Positions 42,255 to 56,509 of a stretch of 64,000 bases of DNA are shown piece by piece; position 1 is the first letter of the stretch; every line of letters begins with the position of its first letter. The notes under the pieces were generated by a model. The model had not been told where the DNA came from. It worked only from the letters and a program-made list of their open reading frames with translations, and ran no database searches. The stretch is taken from the NCBI RefSeq assembly GCF_018991925.1, contig NW_024735554.1, forward strand, positions 354,709-418,708, read 5' to 3'. The position numbers and the translations under genes were made by a program. Source of the stretch: Homarus americanus. Its lineage: Eukaryota > Arthropoda > Malacostraca > Decapoda > Nephropidae.

Positions 42255-44071
42255 TTTTTTCTAGCTTCTGGCATATTTGACTCTTAATCTCCACTCATCT
42301 GTAATAGGGTCATATCTTTCAATATTTTTTTCCATAACCGATCCCGTCCAACCACCGAGCATAGAGATAACCTCCATGGCGCATAATCCAAAATCACACC
42401 GTGGGATTATCATAGAAGATATTCCAGTCCAATAATCTTCCTGTGGTAACTTACACCCGCCAAAATCGGAAGAGTTTCTTCACCTCTCAACAACGAAAAT
42501 TTCCATGTAAGACTGCTATTCCCAGAATTTCTTTAATTTTCATGGGGCAAACTTTCTGCCATTTCTGCCTAAAGGTATCAAAACATTCGACACTTTAAAC
42601 ATATATTCCTCTGATATATTCCATAGAGTTCTTCCTTTGATCCAACTATGACATAAATTTTCTTTGGATTACAAATTCTTGGCTGGACAAAAAGGAGGCT
42701 TCCTTTTAGCCAAGTTTATCTGCTTTTTTAAGGTTAACTTTCAATCTGATGTCAGAGCACTCATTAATTGTTTTTCTATTAGTTTATGAAATTAAAGACA
42801 ATTTCACTCGTTTTAAATATCAAAATCCAACAACAAAGTCTATCAGTTATTTCTTGTGTAATCCATCTGATAGCAGAGAATACCTGCAATAAATACAAAG
42901 AAAAATTGCTAAAAGTAAACTACAATCAATAAATTAAATATTAAAAAAAAGAAATATCTAAATTTACCTGAAACTCAGAGTCAATATGAAGATATTCGAC
43001 TAAGAAATATAGTAGATTTCTTGGAATCTCAAGAAACTCTTGCTCCATTGTCACTTTACTAAATTGAGAAGATGAAGTCCATGAAGTATTCAACAACCTT
43101 ACTAAATAATGGGCCTCAGCAAACCTGTTTAAAAAAAAAAAATTTAGAATCGGATAGATAAAATCAATAAAATTAAAACCGAGCCGAAAATAATAAATTA
43201 TTATAAAGAATTTAATTGTAAATTCCAAAGCATTAGATGGATAAAGTTCCTGAGAAAGTCTGTACAAACACGTACAGCACACGGGCATGAACAGCATGTT
43301 CGAGCCACAATTAACTCCCTGCGTTTTCCACTGTTATCTCGATGTTTCAAAGTATTTAAAAAAAAAAAAAATTTCATTCATTCATTTGCAAACAAAATAA
43401 AAATTTTACATATAGATAGCAGCATAGCCCTATGAAAACTTAAAATTTCACCAGTATAGAAGCCATGAGCAGTTTAATAGGGTTTCATAGACTTCATTTT
43501 ATTGAATGTGTTGTTTTCTCAGCAATCCACACGTAAACATGGTCTTAAAATATTCGCTTCCCCTGACAGTATTACACGGTGAGCCTGTGGAATAAAATGT
43601 AATCCCATCAGATTTTTTTTTTAGATTTGTCCTCGAGGGGACTAGTTTTATTGGCACCTTCAAGTTCGTTCGTTGCTAAGTTACATGTAGAGAATTATGG
43701 GACAACAAAAACAAACCACTGCTAGAAGCAAGCCCAAATCAAACCACTGCTAGGAAGCATTCAGGAAGTGAGATTTCTTCCACTGTTCCTTGGTCCTAGA
43801 TCCTGGGGGTTATTGCGCGCGGGTAGATATGGGGGTAAAAGGTGGGTGATGGAGGGCAAAAGATGTAGGTAGGAGGTAAATGTTTCTTCACTCACAGGTA
43901 AATATTTCACTCACTCACCTCTCATAACTGATCCATCAGCAATAATATTTCTATATCACATAACTGTGTGACTGCCAGAGGAAATGTATGCAGTCTAGCA
44001 GGTAGTTCGGATAAGATTTACATTCCTCCTCCTCCGCCTTGTGATGAGAGAGCTCACACGTCAGCCGCCAT
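42255..44071 (-). pseudogene. Kelch copy N1 in the noisy block (exons 5-1)
   Basis: Exon order 1 to 5 matches K1, with the ATG at 44069-44071. Frames break repeatedly (for example within exon 5 around 42470-42540). Exons 6-8 are cut off by the minisatellite and gap. Breaks may be sequence errors. Confidence 0.6.
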
Positions 44072-44577
44072 CTTCAGATATTAATGTAATAACCAGTTGT
44101 CAGTTTTGTTTTTAGTGGTGTGGTGATAAATACCTCGTGGTGATGGTGGTTGTGGTGGTGGTGGTGGTGGTAGTGGTAGTGGTGATTCTTCCGTTGCTTT
44201 TTCAAACAGTAACAAAACTATAAACTACAGCCAGCAGCCTCTTTCTTTCAGTATGTTGGGATAGGTAATACATTGATTAGAAGTATTTATTTTTTAATTT
44301 TAAGTGTGTGTGTGTTGAAAGAGAGGATGAGAGGAGGATGAAGAGGACTTTAAAGTTTCTCGTTGGATATTCTTGAGCTTGAGCTTGGGAGAGAAGAGAT
44401 ATCAAGTTTCGGTACATTTTATTAATAATATAATGCGGGCTGTGACTAGGAGAAGATATACTCAGATTTCTTGTGTTTATTTTGGTGTTTGTATTTGTAA
44501 TGGACTTGTTAGGTTAGTTGAGTGCCCATTAAAACTGGGGCCCATTTAAAAAAAAAAAAAAAAACATATACACTTCT

Positions 44578-45425
44578 TTACTCTAGCATCAGACCGTTCT
44601 CAGGGGTGTACAGTTTCTCCACTTGTTATCCTTAGGATCAAAATACTCCACATGACAATTTTTTACTCCTTTTTCCTATAGTATATAATAATAAGAATTC
44701 ATAAGTCACATACATAGGAAGCAAAGTTTTGCTGGTAATGTAATTGGGGTAATATATAAGCAACCTTCGCTATCACCAGTTGTGTCACAGCAGCTCAAAG
44801 AAAACTTTTGAATCAATGTTTGGATGCCTTTCGGCATCGACTTTTTTGCTATACACTCATCCTAACTAAAAACAAAAATAAATTAATTATTATACTGTAT
44901 GTACCTGTAAATTCTTAAAGCATTGGATGGATGAAGTTCTCCTGAGAAAGTTTGTACAAACACGTACAACCTGGGTATTACCATCATGTTTGCAGCCCAA
45001 TTAACTCCTGTACGTTTTCCACTGTTATCTCTATTGTTCCTAAAGTATTTAAAAAAATAAAGTTTCATCAATAACAAAATAAAAACACCGTTTTACATAT
45101 ATACATCTTAACTTTTAAGTTTTTCTTTCTCACCTAGTATATATAAATCCAATGAGCTTTTTGATATATTAAATTTCATAGACTCCATTTCTATTATTGA
45201 CTGTGTTGTTTTCTGGCCTTAAAATATTAGCTTCCCTCCGCCCGACAGTATTACACGGTGAGCCTGTGGAATAAAATGTCACATCAGATTTTTTGGGATT
45301 TGTCCCTGGGATGGTGGTGGCAGTCTTCCAAAAGTGAGGCAGCTGATGTGATTGTATGCAGTAAATATGTTTCTCACTCACCTTCTCCATTTCTACATCA
45401 GCAGGTAGTTCAGATAAGATTGTCA
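44578..45425 (-). pseudogene. Noisy copy of kelch relic P1
   Basis: It has the same parts and order as 33003-33850 (exon 8 piece, exon 3, exon 2 with the shared deletion, exon 1 stub), with added indels. Confidence 0.6.
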
Positions 45426-47981
45426 AATTGAAACTGCTCTAGCATCAATCCGACTCAGGGAAGTGATGTGCTAGCTTAAATCTGGCTAAGTTCTTAGGGT
45501 CGAAATACTCCACATTAGCGGCAAATATCTAAAAAAAAAAAGTTAAAAAAAACTTTTGATTATAAAGATTATTAAAAAAATATTATCAGTTTTCATTAAT
45601 CATTTTCAGTCTTTCCTACTCAGTCCATCAACATCATTTCTACTAACGCCTATGTAGTCATAACAGAGAATTTGTAGCAACAATTGCTGGGTAATTTCTT
45701 GACCGAAATACATTGATGAACACTTAAACCATTGTTCTGTGGGAAAGTAAAAGAAAAAGGTAGAAGGAGGGAGGTTATACAATTATTTACCAACAGTAGC
45801 TTACAACATTCTTCAAACATCCTGGCTAAGCAATATAATAATAATTCATAAGTACCTCCACTGTAAATAATCTTACCTGTTCAAAAGAATATCTTTCCAT
45901 TTCCTCCAACTCAATACCACACCTACTACGTGCCAGAAAGTTATATTCAAAAACTGCAACACGTATCGCGGTAAGTAGTGACCTAGTAGGCAATTCCAAC
46001 CCCCGTCAAAGGATTTCAGAGAGAAGATCATACAGGGGTTGTGAGGTCCGTATTATCCACCCATAATGTAAATAAGACCTCGATGTTCTACTATACCTAG
46101 TGCTGTAAAGAAAAGAAAAGTGTATAAAAAGGAAAAAAAAAAAAAAACAGTACAGGTTACCGCTACATTTTCCTCATTATCAGTTACTATCAGTCAGTAA
46201 CTAATTTGAAAACACATTCTTTAAACATACGCCGGTACTTACTTTTTTCTAGCTTCTGGTACATTTGGATCTAATAATCTCCACTCATCTGTAATAGGGT
46301 CATATCTTTCACTTTTCACCCACCGATCCCGTCCAATCCACTGAAGGTATAGAGGTAACCTCCATGAGCGTAGCTAATCCGTAAAATTACATCGTGGGTA
46401 ACCATAGAAGATATCCCAGTCCAATCATCTTCCTGTGGATCATAAACTTCGCTAACTGCCACCGGAGAGAGTATCCCATATCCTCTTCACCCTCCAACAA
46501 CGAAAATTCTGCAAGACTGCTATTTCTACAAACACTTATATTTCTTTTCATGGGGCAAACTTCTTCTGCCATTCCTTCCTATGCACAAAGATTCGACACT
46601 TTTTAAACATATATATTCCTCTGATCTATTCCATTTGCCTTTTATCAACTCTGCAACATAAATTTTCTTTTCGATTACAAATTTTGGCTGGACATAGAGG
46701 CTTTTTGGCCAAGTTTGTCTGCTGTTTAAGATTAACCTCTACCCTCATATCAGTGGAGCACTTATTAATTGATTTTGCCATTTTACAAAAAGACAATTTC
46801 ACTCTGTTTTAAAATGTCAAAATTCCAACAACAATATCTATTAATATCTTGTGGTGCTTTGTGTAATCCATCTCCTGATGGCAGCAGAAAATACCCGCAA
46901 TAAATAATAGAGAAAGATAAATTTGATAGTTTGGGGTTAAAAATTTTGTAAATAAAAGAGAGTCGGTAAACTTTCAAGTAAGTTTGTTGTATTAAATAAA
47001 AGTTTATTTTACCTGAAACTCAGAGTCAATATGAAGATACTCTGACTCCAAAATACAGTAGAGTTGCTTTAGGAATCAAGAAACTCATGCTCCATTGTCA
47101 CTTTACGAAATTGGAGAAGATGAAGTCCCGCCGAACCATTCAACAACAAGCTTACTAAATAATGGCCTCAGTGAACCTGTTTCAGAAAAAATATGGAATT
47201 TATTTCTAATGGATTTGTAGGTAATGCATATCAACAAGAATCCAAACAACAAAAAAGTTTTATAAAATGGTACCATTTTGCTATACCTGTAATGTAATGC
47301 AAATTCCAAAAGCATTGATGGATGAAGTTCGCTCTTAAGAAAGTCTGTACAAACATCAAGACAGCATATCGGGGCAGCATGAACAGCATGTTCAAGAGCC
47401 ACAATTAACTCCTGTATGCTTCCACTGTTATCTCGACAGCTCAAAGTTTTTACAAAAAAAATAAGTGTTCATTCATTCATTTGCAACAAAATAAAACTAT
47501 CATTTTGTTTTATATATATAGCAGCATAGCACTATGCGAAAAACTTAAAATGTTTTCCCTTACCAGTATATATGAATCTGATGAGCAGTTTTAATATATT
47601 GGGTTTCATAGACTTCATTTCTATTGACTGTGTTGTCAGCTAATCCACACGTAAACATGGCCTTAAAATATTTGCTTCCCCGCTGAGTATTACACGGGTG
47701 AGCCTGTGGAATAAATGTAATCCCCATCAGATTTTGTAGTAGGGTGGAGGAAGACACATAGATTGATAATATTAAGGACGGACATACTTTTAAGTGTGAT
47801 TTTATGTAGTTTACTCACTCACCTTCCTTCACAACTGATCCATCAGCTGATGATATTTCTACATCATACATAACCGTTGTGACTGCCAGAGGGAAATGTA
47901 TGCAGTCTAGCAGGTAGTTCGATAAGATTTACATTCCTCCCTCCTCCCTCCCGATGAGAGCTCCACATGTGCCGCCGCCAT
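45423..47981 (-). pseudogene. Kelch copy N2 in the noisy block
   Basis: All eight exons can be traced, from ATG 47979-47981 to a stop at 45423-45425. Its exon 8-5 part resembles K2/K6 and its exon 4 end (AACCATTCAACAACAAGC) resembles K3/K6. Dense indels prevent any continuous reading. Confidence 0.55.
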
Positions 47982-48341
47982 TCTCAAATACTCAATGTTA
48001 CTACTAACCACCCACCACCACCAGTGTTCTTTATAAATAGTGGTAGTGTTGATATCTGTAATTTTTAACAGAGAGGGGGAGTGTAAATGGTGGTGGTGGT
48101 GGTGGTGGTGGTGGTGGTGGCGCTTCCTCCCCGCCTCCTGCTCTAGGAAAACTAATCTACAGCAGCTTGGGATGCATAAGTAAAAACTATACATTAATTT
48201 CAGCTTTTATTTTTTATTTTAAGTGTGTGTTTGTTGAAAAGGATGAAGAGGAAGAAGAGGGCTTGTAAATTTCTCTCTGTTGATATTCTTATTTTGAGCT
48301 TGTGGAAGTGTCAAGAAGAGGAGAAGAGAAAGAAAGTCGAG

Positions 48342-51315
48342 TCAAATTATGACCTGCTCCAGCATTAGACCTGACCCTCTGGGAGTGATGCAATAAATTC
48401 ATCCAATTGTTCTTCCTTTTGGGTCGAAATACTCTCCACATTAGTGATAGGTACCTAAAAAAAGTTAAAACTTTGATTGTACATATTCATTAATCATTCC
48501 GTTTTCGTTCTTCCTTACCTCTATAGCCTATAAATATATAACATATAGGCACTGTTGAGATACTTTCGACCCAAAATACATCGATGAACACTTAAAACCA
48601 TTTGTCCTGTGGGAAAGTGTGTGCTAAAAGAAAGGTAAAGCAAGGGGAGGAGGGCAGGTTATAAATTTTTACCCGCTTTTCTTTCACTATGGTGTACCTT
48701 CCATATCCCAGCTACAATATTGTAATTCAAATCTTGTATATATAATAATAAGACCATAAGCACTGCACTGGTGTATATAATAATAAGAATCATAGTTTTG
48801 CACCAAATAATTCACTTCAAAAAGAATATCTTTCCATTGATTTTTTCTCATAATTGGGTTCAATACCACCATCTACTACATATATAAAAGTTATCCAAAA
48901 CTGCAAAACCAATCTTCTTGGTATGTAATTGACCTATCATCGGTGCTAGATTCTTCCAATCCACCGCTGATTTCAGGCGCGAGAGAAGATAACTTAGTGT
49001 AATATCCACCAACAATGTAAATAAGACCTCATGTTCTACTATACCCATGCTGTAAAGAAAAAAACGAGAAAAAACAGTACAGGTAACTGCTACATTTTCT
49101 CTCACATTATCAGTAGTTTACATATCATCAGTCAGTAACTAATTTGAAAATGGCTATTGTACTTACTAGCATGTAGTTTACATATTTGACTCTAATAATG
49201 TCCACTCATCTGCAATAGGGTCATATCTTTCAATACTTTTTCGATGACTGATCCCGGCCCAACCAATCAAGGCATAGAGAAAAACCTCCATGAGCGCAGA
49301 TAATCCGTAAATCACACTGTGGATCAACAAATTATAGAAGATATCCAATAATCTTCCTGTGGATCATATAACTTATCTGCCCAAATCTGACTGTCCCCTC
49401 CACTCCACAATGAAAAATTTTCCCATAAGACTTCTGTTTACCCAAACAACACCCTCAATTTTCATGGGTAAACTTTTCTGCCTAAAAGTATCAAAGTGTA
49501 AAATATTCGCCACACTTTTAAATACATACTCTGGTCTATACTCCTAATCTCCATCCACCCTTATCCCTTTTTGATCTCCCATCCACCTATGATTATAAAT
49601 TTTTCTTTCTCAAGACAAATTCTTGGCTGGATATACTAGGCTTCCTTCGTCTCTAAAAATTGTCGCCATCTGCTGTTTAAGGATAACCTTCAGATTGATA
49701 TCATCAGAGCACTCATTAATTGATTTTTTATTAGTTTACTTGGAATTGTCACTCTACCTGTTTCAAAATGTCATAAATACAACAATGTCTATTAGTTATA
49801 TCTTGTGTAATCCATCTGATGGCAGCAAAAGCACACCTGCAATAAATAATAGAAAGATAAATCCGGTTAAAAATTTTGTCAATAAAAGTCACTAAGTCGT
49901 ACATTAAATAATAAAAACAATATTTAAATTTTACCTGAAACTCAGAGTCAATATGAAGATACTCTTGACTCAGTGTATTGTAGTAGAATTTCTTTCGAAT
50001 CTTAAGAAATTTTGCTCCATTGTCACTTCTACGAAATTGGAGAAGATGAAGTCCCGCTAACCATTCAACAAGCTTACTTTCAAATAATGGGCCTCTCAGC
50101 AAACCTTCGCAGAGATATGGAATTTATTTCTAATGGATTTACTATATATAGGTTCGCACAAAACAACAAGGATCCAAAGAACAAAAAGTTTTATGAAATT
50201 AAAATTATTTATTATACTGCACGTACTGGTAAATCTCTTAAAAGCATTGATGGATGTGAAGTTCGCTTCTGAGAAAGTCTGTACAAACACGTGACAGCAC
50301 GGGGCATGAACAGCATGTTCGCAGCCACAATTAACTCCTGTGTTGCTTCCACTGTTACTGATGTTCCTAAAGTTTTTACAAAAGAAAATTTCATTTATTC
50401 ATTTTGCAACAAAAATTTTGCATATAGATAGCAGTATAGCACTATGAAAACTTAAAATATTTTCCTTACCAGTATATATGAAGTCGACGAAAGCAGTTGT
50501 AATATATTGCCTCTATAGGACTTCATTTCTATTGACTGTGTTGTTTTCAGCAAATCCACACGTGAACATGGTCTTAAAATATTCGCTTCCCGCTGACAGT
50601 GTATTACACACGGTGAGCTCCGTGGAATAAAATGTAATCCACATCGTTTTTTTTCAAGTTTGTTCGTTCGTTCATACTGCCTTTATATACTTACTACGGC
50701 GTAATGAAAGGCCCTGGGTGAAGAGTCGTCGGCCATAGGCATAGGTTTTGTGAAGTTACATAAAAGTGAGAGAATTATGGACCTGACAACAAAAATCTAA
50801 ACCATTACTTGGAAGCAAACCAAAATCAAACCACACTGCTAGAAGCAAGCCCAAATCCCAAAGCACTGCTAGGAAATAGATTCTCTCGTATGGCTATTAC
50901 GTAAACAGTTTCGAGCTTTAAAATGGAGAAAGTTAGGGGAGCAGGGAAATTTTCCCAATGTACCTGGATAGACTTTACAACTGCGTCCCACCTGACTTCC
51001 TGGGCGGTACAAGGGTGGTGGAGGGTGAGTGTGGGCGGTGTAGTTAAGCTTCCCTCCCGGAGCATATGGTGTAAATGGTGGATGGGTGATGGAGGGCAGG
51101 CAGCAGTTTCTTCACCTCACAGATAATGTTTCACTCACTCACCTTCACAACCATCCATCAGCTAATAATATTTCTACATCACATAACTCTTCTGACTGCC
51201 AGAGGAAATGTATGTCGTCTAGCAGGTAGTGTTAGGATAAGATTTACATTCCTCCTCCTCCTCCTCCCTCCCTCCCTCCTCCTCTCGTGATGAGATATTC
51301 CATGCCCTGCCGCCA
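48342..51315 (-). pseudogene. Kelch copy N3 in the noisy block, K3-like
   Basis: The copy follows K3 through exons 8 to 1 and its upstream spacer. The start codon region near 51305-51315 is garbled. Frames are broken throughout. Confidence 0.55.
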
Positions 51316-51972
51316 CCGAGCTACCACGTAAGACTAACCAGTTGTCAGTTTTGGTTTTGTAGTGGTGTAGTGATATCTGGTAATACCCTGGTGGTGGTGG
51401 TGGTGCTTCCGTTGCTTCTTCCGCTAATCTTTTCAGTATGTTGGGATAGGTAAATACATTGATTGGAAGTATTTTGTTTTAATTTTAAGTGTGTGAGAGG
51501 ACTTACATATTATAAGCAACCTTTTGCTATCACCCAGTTATGCCACAGCAGCTCAAAGAAAACTTTTTTGAATTAATGTTTTGGATGATTTCAAAGAAAA
51601 CCTCATGCTTGGCAATCTACCTTATTATTACAAATTTTATTCAGTCAAATAGCCTTCATAAATCTCAGCTTAGTTGAATTATTCTGGGGCTTTATTATTC
51701 TGAGGCTAACCGCTTGAATTACTTGTTTGTAAGGAGCATTTTGGCAGACTTTTTTAAGCTACAATACCATCCTACTAATCTTGGCTGGTTAGACAGCTTT
51801 TGGTCAGCTCTCTTTATTCTTGTATTGCCATAAATGCAAATTTAAACAAATGGCAAGTGATACTTTCAAATTTAATGTTAGGTAAGTTAAAAGATAGAAA
51901 TCAAGCTTTTTTATTTTAAAATGGATTAAATATGAAGATAATGTCAGTCTTGGAGGTGAAGGTTTATAGGAG

Positions 51973-54511
51973 TCAAATTAAGACTGCCTAGCATAAGACT
52001 GGCCCCTCGGGAGTGATGTACAGTTCATCCACTTTGAGCGGTTCTTTAGGCCTTGAAATATTCCACATTAGCGGCAGATACCTAAAAAAAAGTGGTGTTG
52101 CCCTCTGTAATATAATTCATTCTATATAATTCATTCATTTCATTCTTCCATTTCCATTCTTTCCTTTCTTACTCAGTCTACTAAGGCCTGCCTGACGGTG
52201 ACCGCCTATATTACAAGTAAATAGAGACTCTCAGTACCAACCTGGACACGACCAAAAATTCATTGGTGAACACTAACCATTTGTTCTGTGGAAAGGAAAA
52301 GTATGGGAGGTTTGGCGCTACCTTTACTCCCTTTTTTCAATTACACTACAGTACAAAAAATTTTTCTCCAATATACTTAAATCACATATTGTCTTGGGAA
52401 AGAGAAGAAGGAGTTGGTACAATTTTACTCCTTTTCACTAATACTGTATCCAAATTGTATTGTATATAATAATAAGCATGTACATTACCTGTTCTAAAAG
52501 AATATCTTTCTAGTGATTTTTCCGCTTCTTCATTAAAAAAGAAGGCCACCCACTAAATACAAAAGTATTCAAAACCGCAACACCATGTATGTAGAAGCGA
52601 GGTGGAGCACGTCCTTTCTAGCGCTCTCCACCTGCCATATCGTATGAGAGAAGATCATGCATGGGGCTGTAAAAGTCCATATATCCACTAACAATGTAAA
52701 TAAGACCTTGATGTTCTACTATACCCATGCTAAAAGTACAGGCACTGTTACATTCTTCATACTCAGTGTCTGGCTAATTATTAGTCAGTAAATCCAATTT
52801 GAAAATTGCTTACGTAATTTACTTGATCTACCTTTCTGGGTATATTTGACTCTAATAACTTCCACTCATCTGTAATAGGGTCATATCTTTCATTTCTTTC
52901 CGCAACTGATCCTGTCCCAACCACCGAAGGTATAGGAGATAACCTCCATGAGCGATAATCCGGGGTAAATCACACCGCGGGGATCACCATAGAAGATATT
53001 CCAGAATCCAAATAAATTCTGTGGATTATAAATCCTCACATCCGGCCAAAAATCTGACTCTTTCCAACCTCCAACAAACTTTAAAAATTTTCATGGGGTT
53101 AATCGCCATTCCGTACCTCTTCTGCCACAATTTTCATGGGGCAAACTTCTTCTGCCAGTCTTCAAAGGTAGTATCAAAACATTCAAATACCTCTTTTTTT
53201 TAAATTTATTTTGGTAATATTTTTCTTTTCTTTGATCCAATTTTATGATATACAAATTTTCGAAAGTATACCTGGCTGGACATACAAGGCTTCCCTTTTG
53301 GCCAAGTCGGCCCGCTGCTTATGTTAACCTTAAATCTAATATCAGAGGAGCACTCATTAATTAATTTTTCTATTAGCTTGTACTGGAAATTAAAAGATAA
53401 TTTCATTCGTTTTAAAATGTCAAAATGCCAACAACCATATATCAGATTAGTTCTTAGTGTAATCCATCGAATAGCAGCAGAGAATACCTGCACAAATAAT
53501 AGAGAAAGTTAATTTTGATAGTTTGGGGTTAAAACTTTTGTAAATAAAGTCAGTTGAAAAGTTTGTAATATTAAATAAAAAATTATTTTACTCAAACCTG
53601 GAGTCAATATGAAAGTATTTGTCGACCAAGAAAATATGGTAGTAGAATTTTTTCCGAATCTCAAAATTCTTCCTCCACGGTCACTTCAATTTAAATTGGA
53701 GAAGATGAAATCCCGCTAAGAATGCAGCAACCTTACTAAATTATGGGCCTCAGCAAACCTGTTTTAAAAAAAAAAAAATATGAAATTAGTTGTCGTGTCA
53801 TAAATAGTTTGAAAATAATTAATTATTATAATTAAATGTAACGGGTACCCAAAGCATTAGATGGATGGTTCGCTTCAAGGTGCTTCCCAACAAACACGCA
53901 TAGCACGGGACATTATCAGTGCATGTTTGCAGCCTAATTAACTCCTGTGCATTTTTCCACTGTTATCTTCGCTTCCTAAAGTATTAAAAAAAAACGTTTT
54001 TATTCATAATTTATTTCTGTTTTATTTAATATAAGTATAGTACAGTGAAAACTTAAAAATGTTTTCTTACTGTATTTGGCATGGAAGTCATCAGCAGTTT
54101 TAATAATATGTTGGGTTTCAGACTTCATTTCTATTAACTGTGTTGTTTTTCTCAGCAAATCCACACGCAAATTGTCTTAAAAATATTTGCTTCCCGCCGA
54201 CAGTATTTCACGGTGAGCCTGTGGAATAAAACGTAATCCCACCAGATTTTTTTTTTTTTTTTTTTAATATTTGGGTGATGGAGGGTGAGAAAGATGTGTG
54301 TAGGAGGTAAATGCTTCTTCACTCCAGTAAAATATGTCAATCACTCACCTTCATAACTGATCCTAGCTAATAATATATTTCTATATCATATAACTGCTGT
54401 GACTGCCAGAGGAAATGTATGCAGTCTAGCAGGTAGTTCGGATAAGATTTACATTCCTCCTCCTCCTCCTCCTCCTCCTCCTCCTCCCATGAGTCATACT
54501 GCAGCCGCCAT
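51973..54511 (-). pseudogene. Kelch copy N4 in the noisy block, K1-like
   Basis: Exons 8 to 1 are traceable, with ATG 54509-54511 and a stop at about 51973-51975. The order and flanks match K1 (29636-32505), but indels occur in every exon. Confidence 0.55.
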
Positions 54512-54899
54512 CTTCAGATACAATACTCATAATGTAATACTCACAGCCGTCAGTTTTGTTTTATGGCAGGATAAGGTAATACCCGTGGTGATGGTGGTTG
54601 TGGTGGTGGTGGTGGTGGTGGTGGTGATTCTTCCCGCTCTTCAAACAGTACTAAAACCATAAACTACAGCCAGCAGCTTAAAGCATTTTTTTCACTTATG
54701 TGTAAGGAAGAGAGATGAGAGGAGGATGAAGAGGATCTCAAAAGCCCTTGATATTCTTGAGCTTGAGCTTGGGAGAGATATACTCAAGATTTCGTGTGTT
54801 TATTTTGTTTTGTATTTGTAATGGACTTGTTAGGTTAGTTGTGCCCATTAAAACTGGGGCCCATTTAAAAAAAAAAAAAAAAATATATATACACGTCTT

Positions 54900-56185
54900 T
54901 ACTCTAGCATCAGACAGTTCCTCAGGGGTGTACAGTTTCTCCACTTGTTATCCGGATCAAAATACTCCACATGACAATTTTTTACTCCCTTTTCACATAC
55001 ACATGAAGCAAAGTTTTGCTGTAACGTATGTGGTGGGGTAATTAATATAAGCAACCTTCGCTATCACCAGTTGCGTCACAGCAGCTCAAAGAAAACTTTT
55101 GAATTAATGTTTTGGATGCCTTTCGGCAGACTTTTTATTAAGCTACACACTCATCCTAACTAATCTTAGCCGGTTAGACAGCTTTGGTCAGCTCTTTATT
55201 CAGTATTCAGCAAATGTGAAATTAAACAATTATAAGGATACTTTCAAATTTCATGTTAGGTAAGTTAAAAAGATAGAAAGCAAGCTTTTTTTTTATTTTA
55301 AATGGATTAAATATGAAGATAATGTCAGTCTTGAGGAAGGTTTCTTTTCAAGCCCTCTGATCCTTTGTCACTTCCACGAAGTCCCGCGAAGAATGCAGCA
55401 ACGATACTATATTATGGGCCTCAGCAAACCTGTTTTCCCCCCCAAAAAAAAGAAAAAAAAATGGGATTTAGTTCTAATGCTGCATTGCATACGTACAGAT
55501 ACAAATAAAAAACACATATCAAACAAGAAAGTAATATTAATTATTATACTGTATGTACCTGTAAATTTTTAAAGCATTGGATGGATGAAGTTCTCTCCTG
55601 AGAAAGTTTGTACAAACACGTACAACCTGGGTTATTACCATAATGTTTGCAGCCACAATTTGTACGTTTTCCACTGTTATCTTTATTGTTCCTAAAGTTT
55701 TTTTACAAAAAAAATAAAAGTTTCATCAATAACAAAATAAAAACACCGTTTTACATATATAACTTTTAAAGTTTTTCTTTCTCCTTACCAGTATATATAA
55801 ATCCAATGAGCTGTTTTAATATATTAAATTTCATAGACTCCATTTCTATTGACTGTGTTGTTTTCTGGCCTTAAAATATTCGCTTCCCTCCGCCGACAGT
55901 ATTACACGGTGAGCCTGTGGAATAAAATGTCACATCAGATTTTTTTTGGATTTGTCCCTGGGATGGTGGTGGCAGTCTTCCAAAAGTGAGGCAGCTGATG
56001 TGATTGTATGCAGTAAATATGTTTCTCACTCACCTTCACAATTGATCCATTAGCTGATGATATTTCTACATTACATAACTGTTGTGACTGCCAGAGTAAA
56101 TGTAAGTACTCTAGCAGGTCGTTCGGATAAGTTTACATTCCTCCTCCTCCTCGTGATGAGAGAGATCCACACATGCCGCCGCCAT
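54900..56185 (-). pseudogene. Kelch relic P5 (exons 8, 4, 3, 2, 1)
   Basis: The relic has an exon 8 piece (about 54900-54978), an exon 4 fragment (about 55433-55345), exon 3 (about 55692-55560), exon 2 with the shared 22-base deletion (about 55912-55789) and exon 1 with ATG at 56183-56185. It is clean sequence and clearly a decayed copy that shares its breaks with P1 and P3. Confidence 0.7.
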
Positions 56186-56509
56186 CCTCAAATACTAATG
56201 TAATACTAACCACCAGTGTTTTTTGTAAATGGTGGTAGTGGTGATATCTGGTATTTTTTAACAGAGGGGGGAGGTAAGAGGAGGTGGTGGTGGTGGTACT
56301 TCCGTCCTCGCCCCCAAACAGTAGCAAAACTAAACTACAGCAGCCTGGGATAGGTAGTAAAAACTATACATTAATTTAAGTTTTTATTTGTAGTTTAAGT
56401 GTGTGTTTGTTGAAAAGGATGAAGAGGAAGAGGACTTGCAAGTTTCTCTGTTGGATATTCTTGAGCTTGAGCTTAGAAGTGTCAAGAAGAGAAGAGAAAG
56501 AAAGTCGAG

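Larger units (their letters stand above)
41952..54850. other. Low-accuracy block duplicating the kelch array
   Basis: From the gap to about 54850 the sequence follows the order of the clean array (K1-like, P1, K2-like, K3-like, then K1-like again) but with one- to five-base insertions and deletions every few tens of bases, equally in exons, introns and spacers. Neighbouring blocks on both sides lack this. It is the pattern of uncorrected long-read sequence. Confidence 0.7.

Noticed and set aside
41801..42294. Glycine/His/Tyr-rich repeat protein resembling an antimicrobial or silk peptide
   Set aside because: The frame crosses a run of N and a 21-bp minisatellite, two other frames are also open, and it ends in kelch exon 5 sequence.
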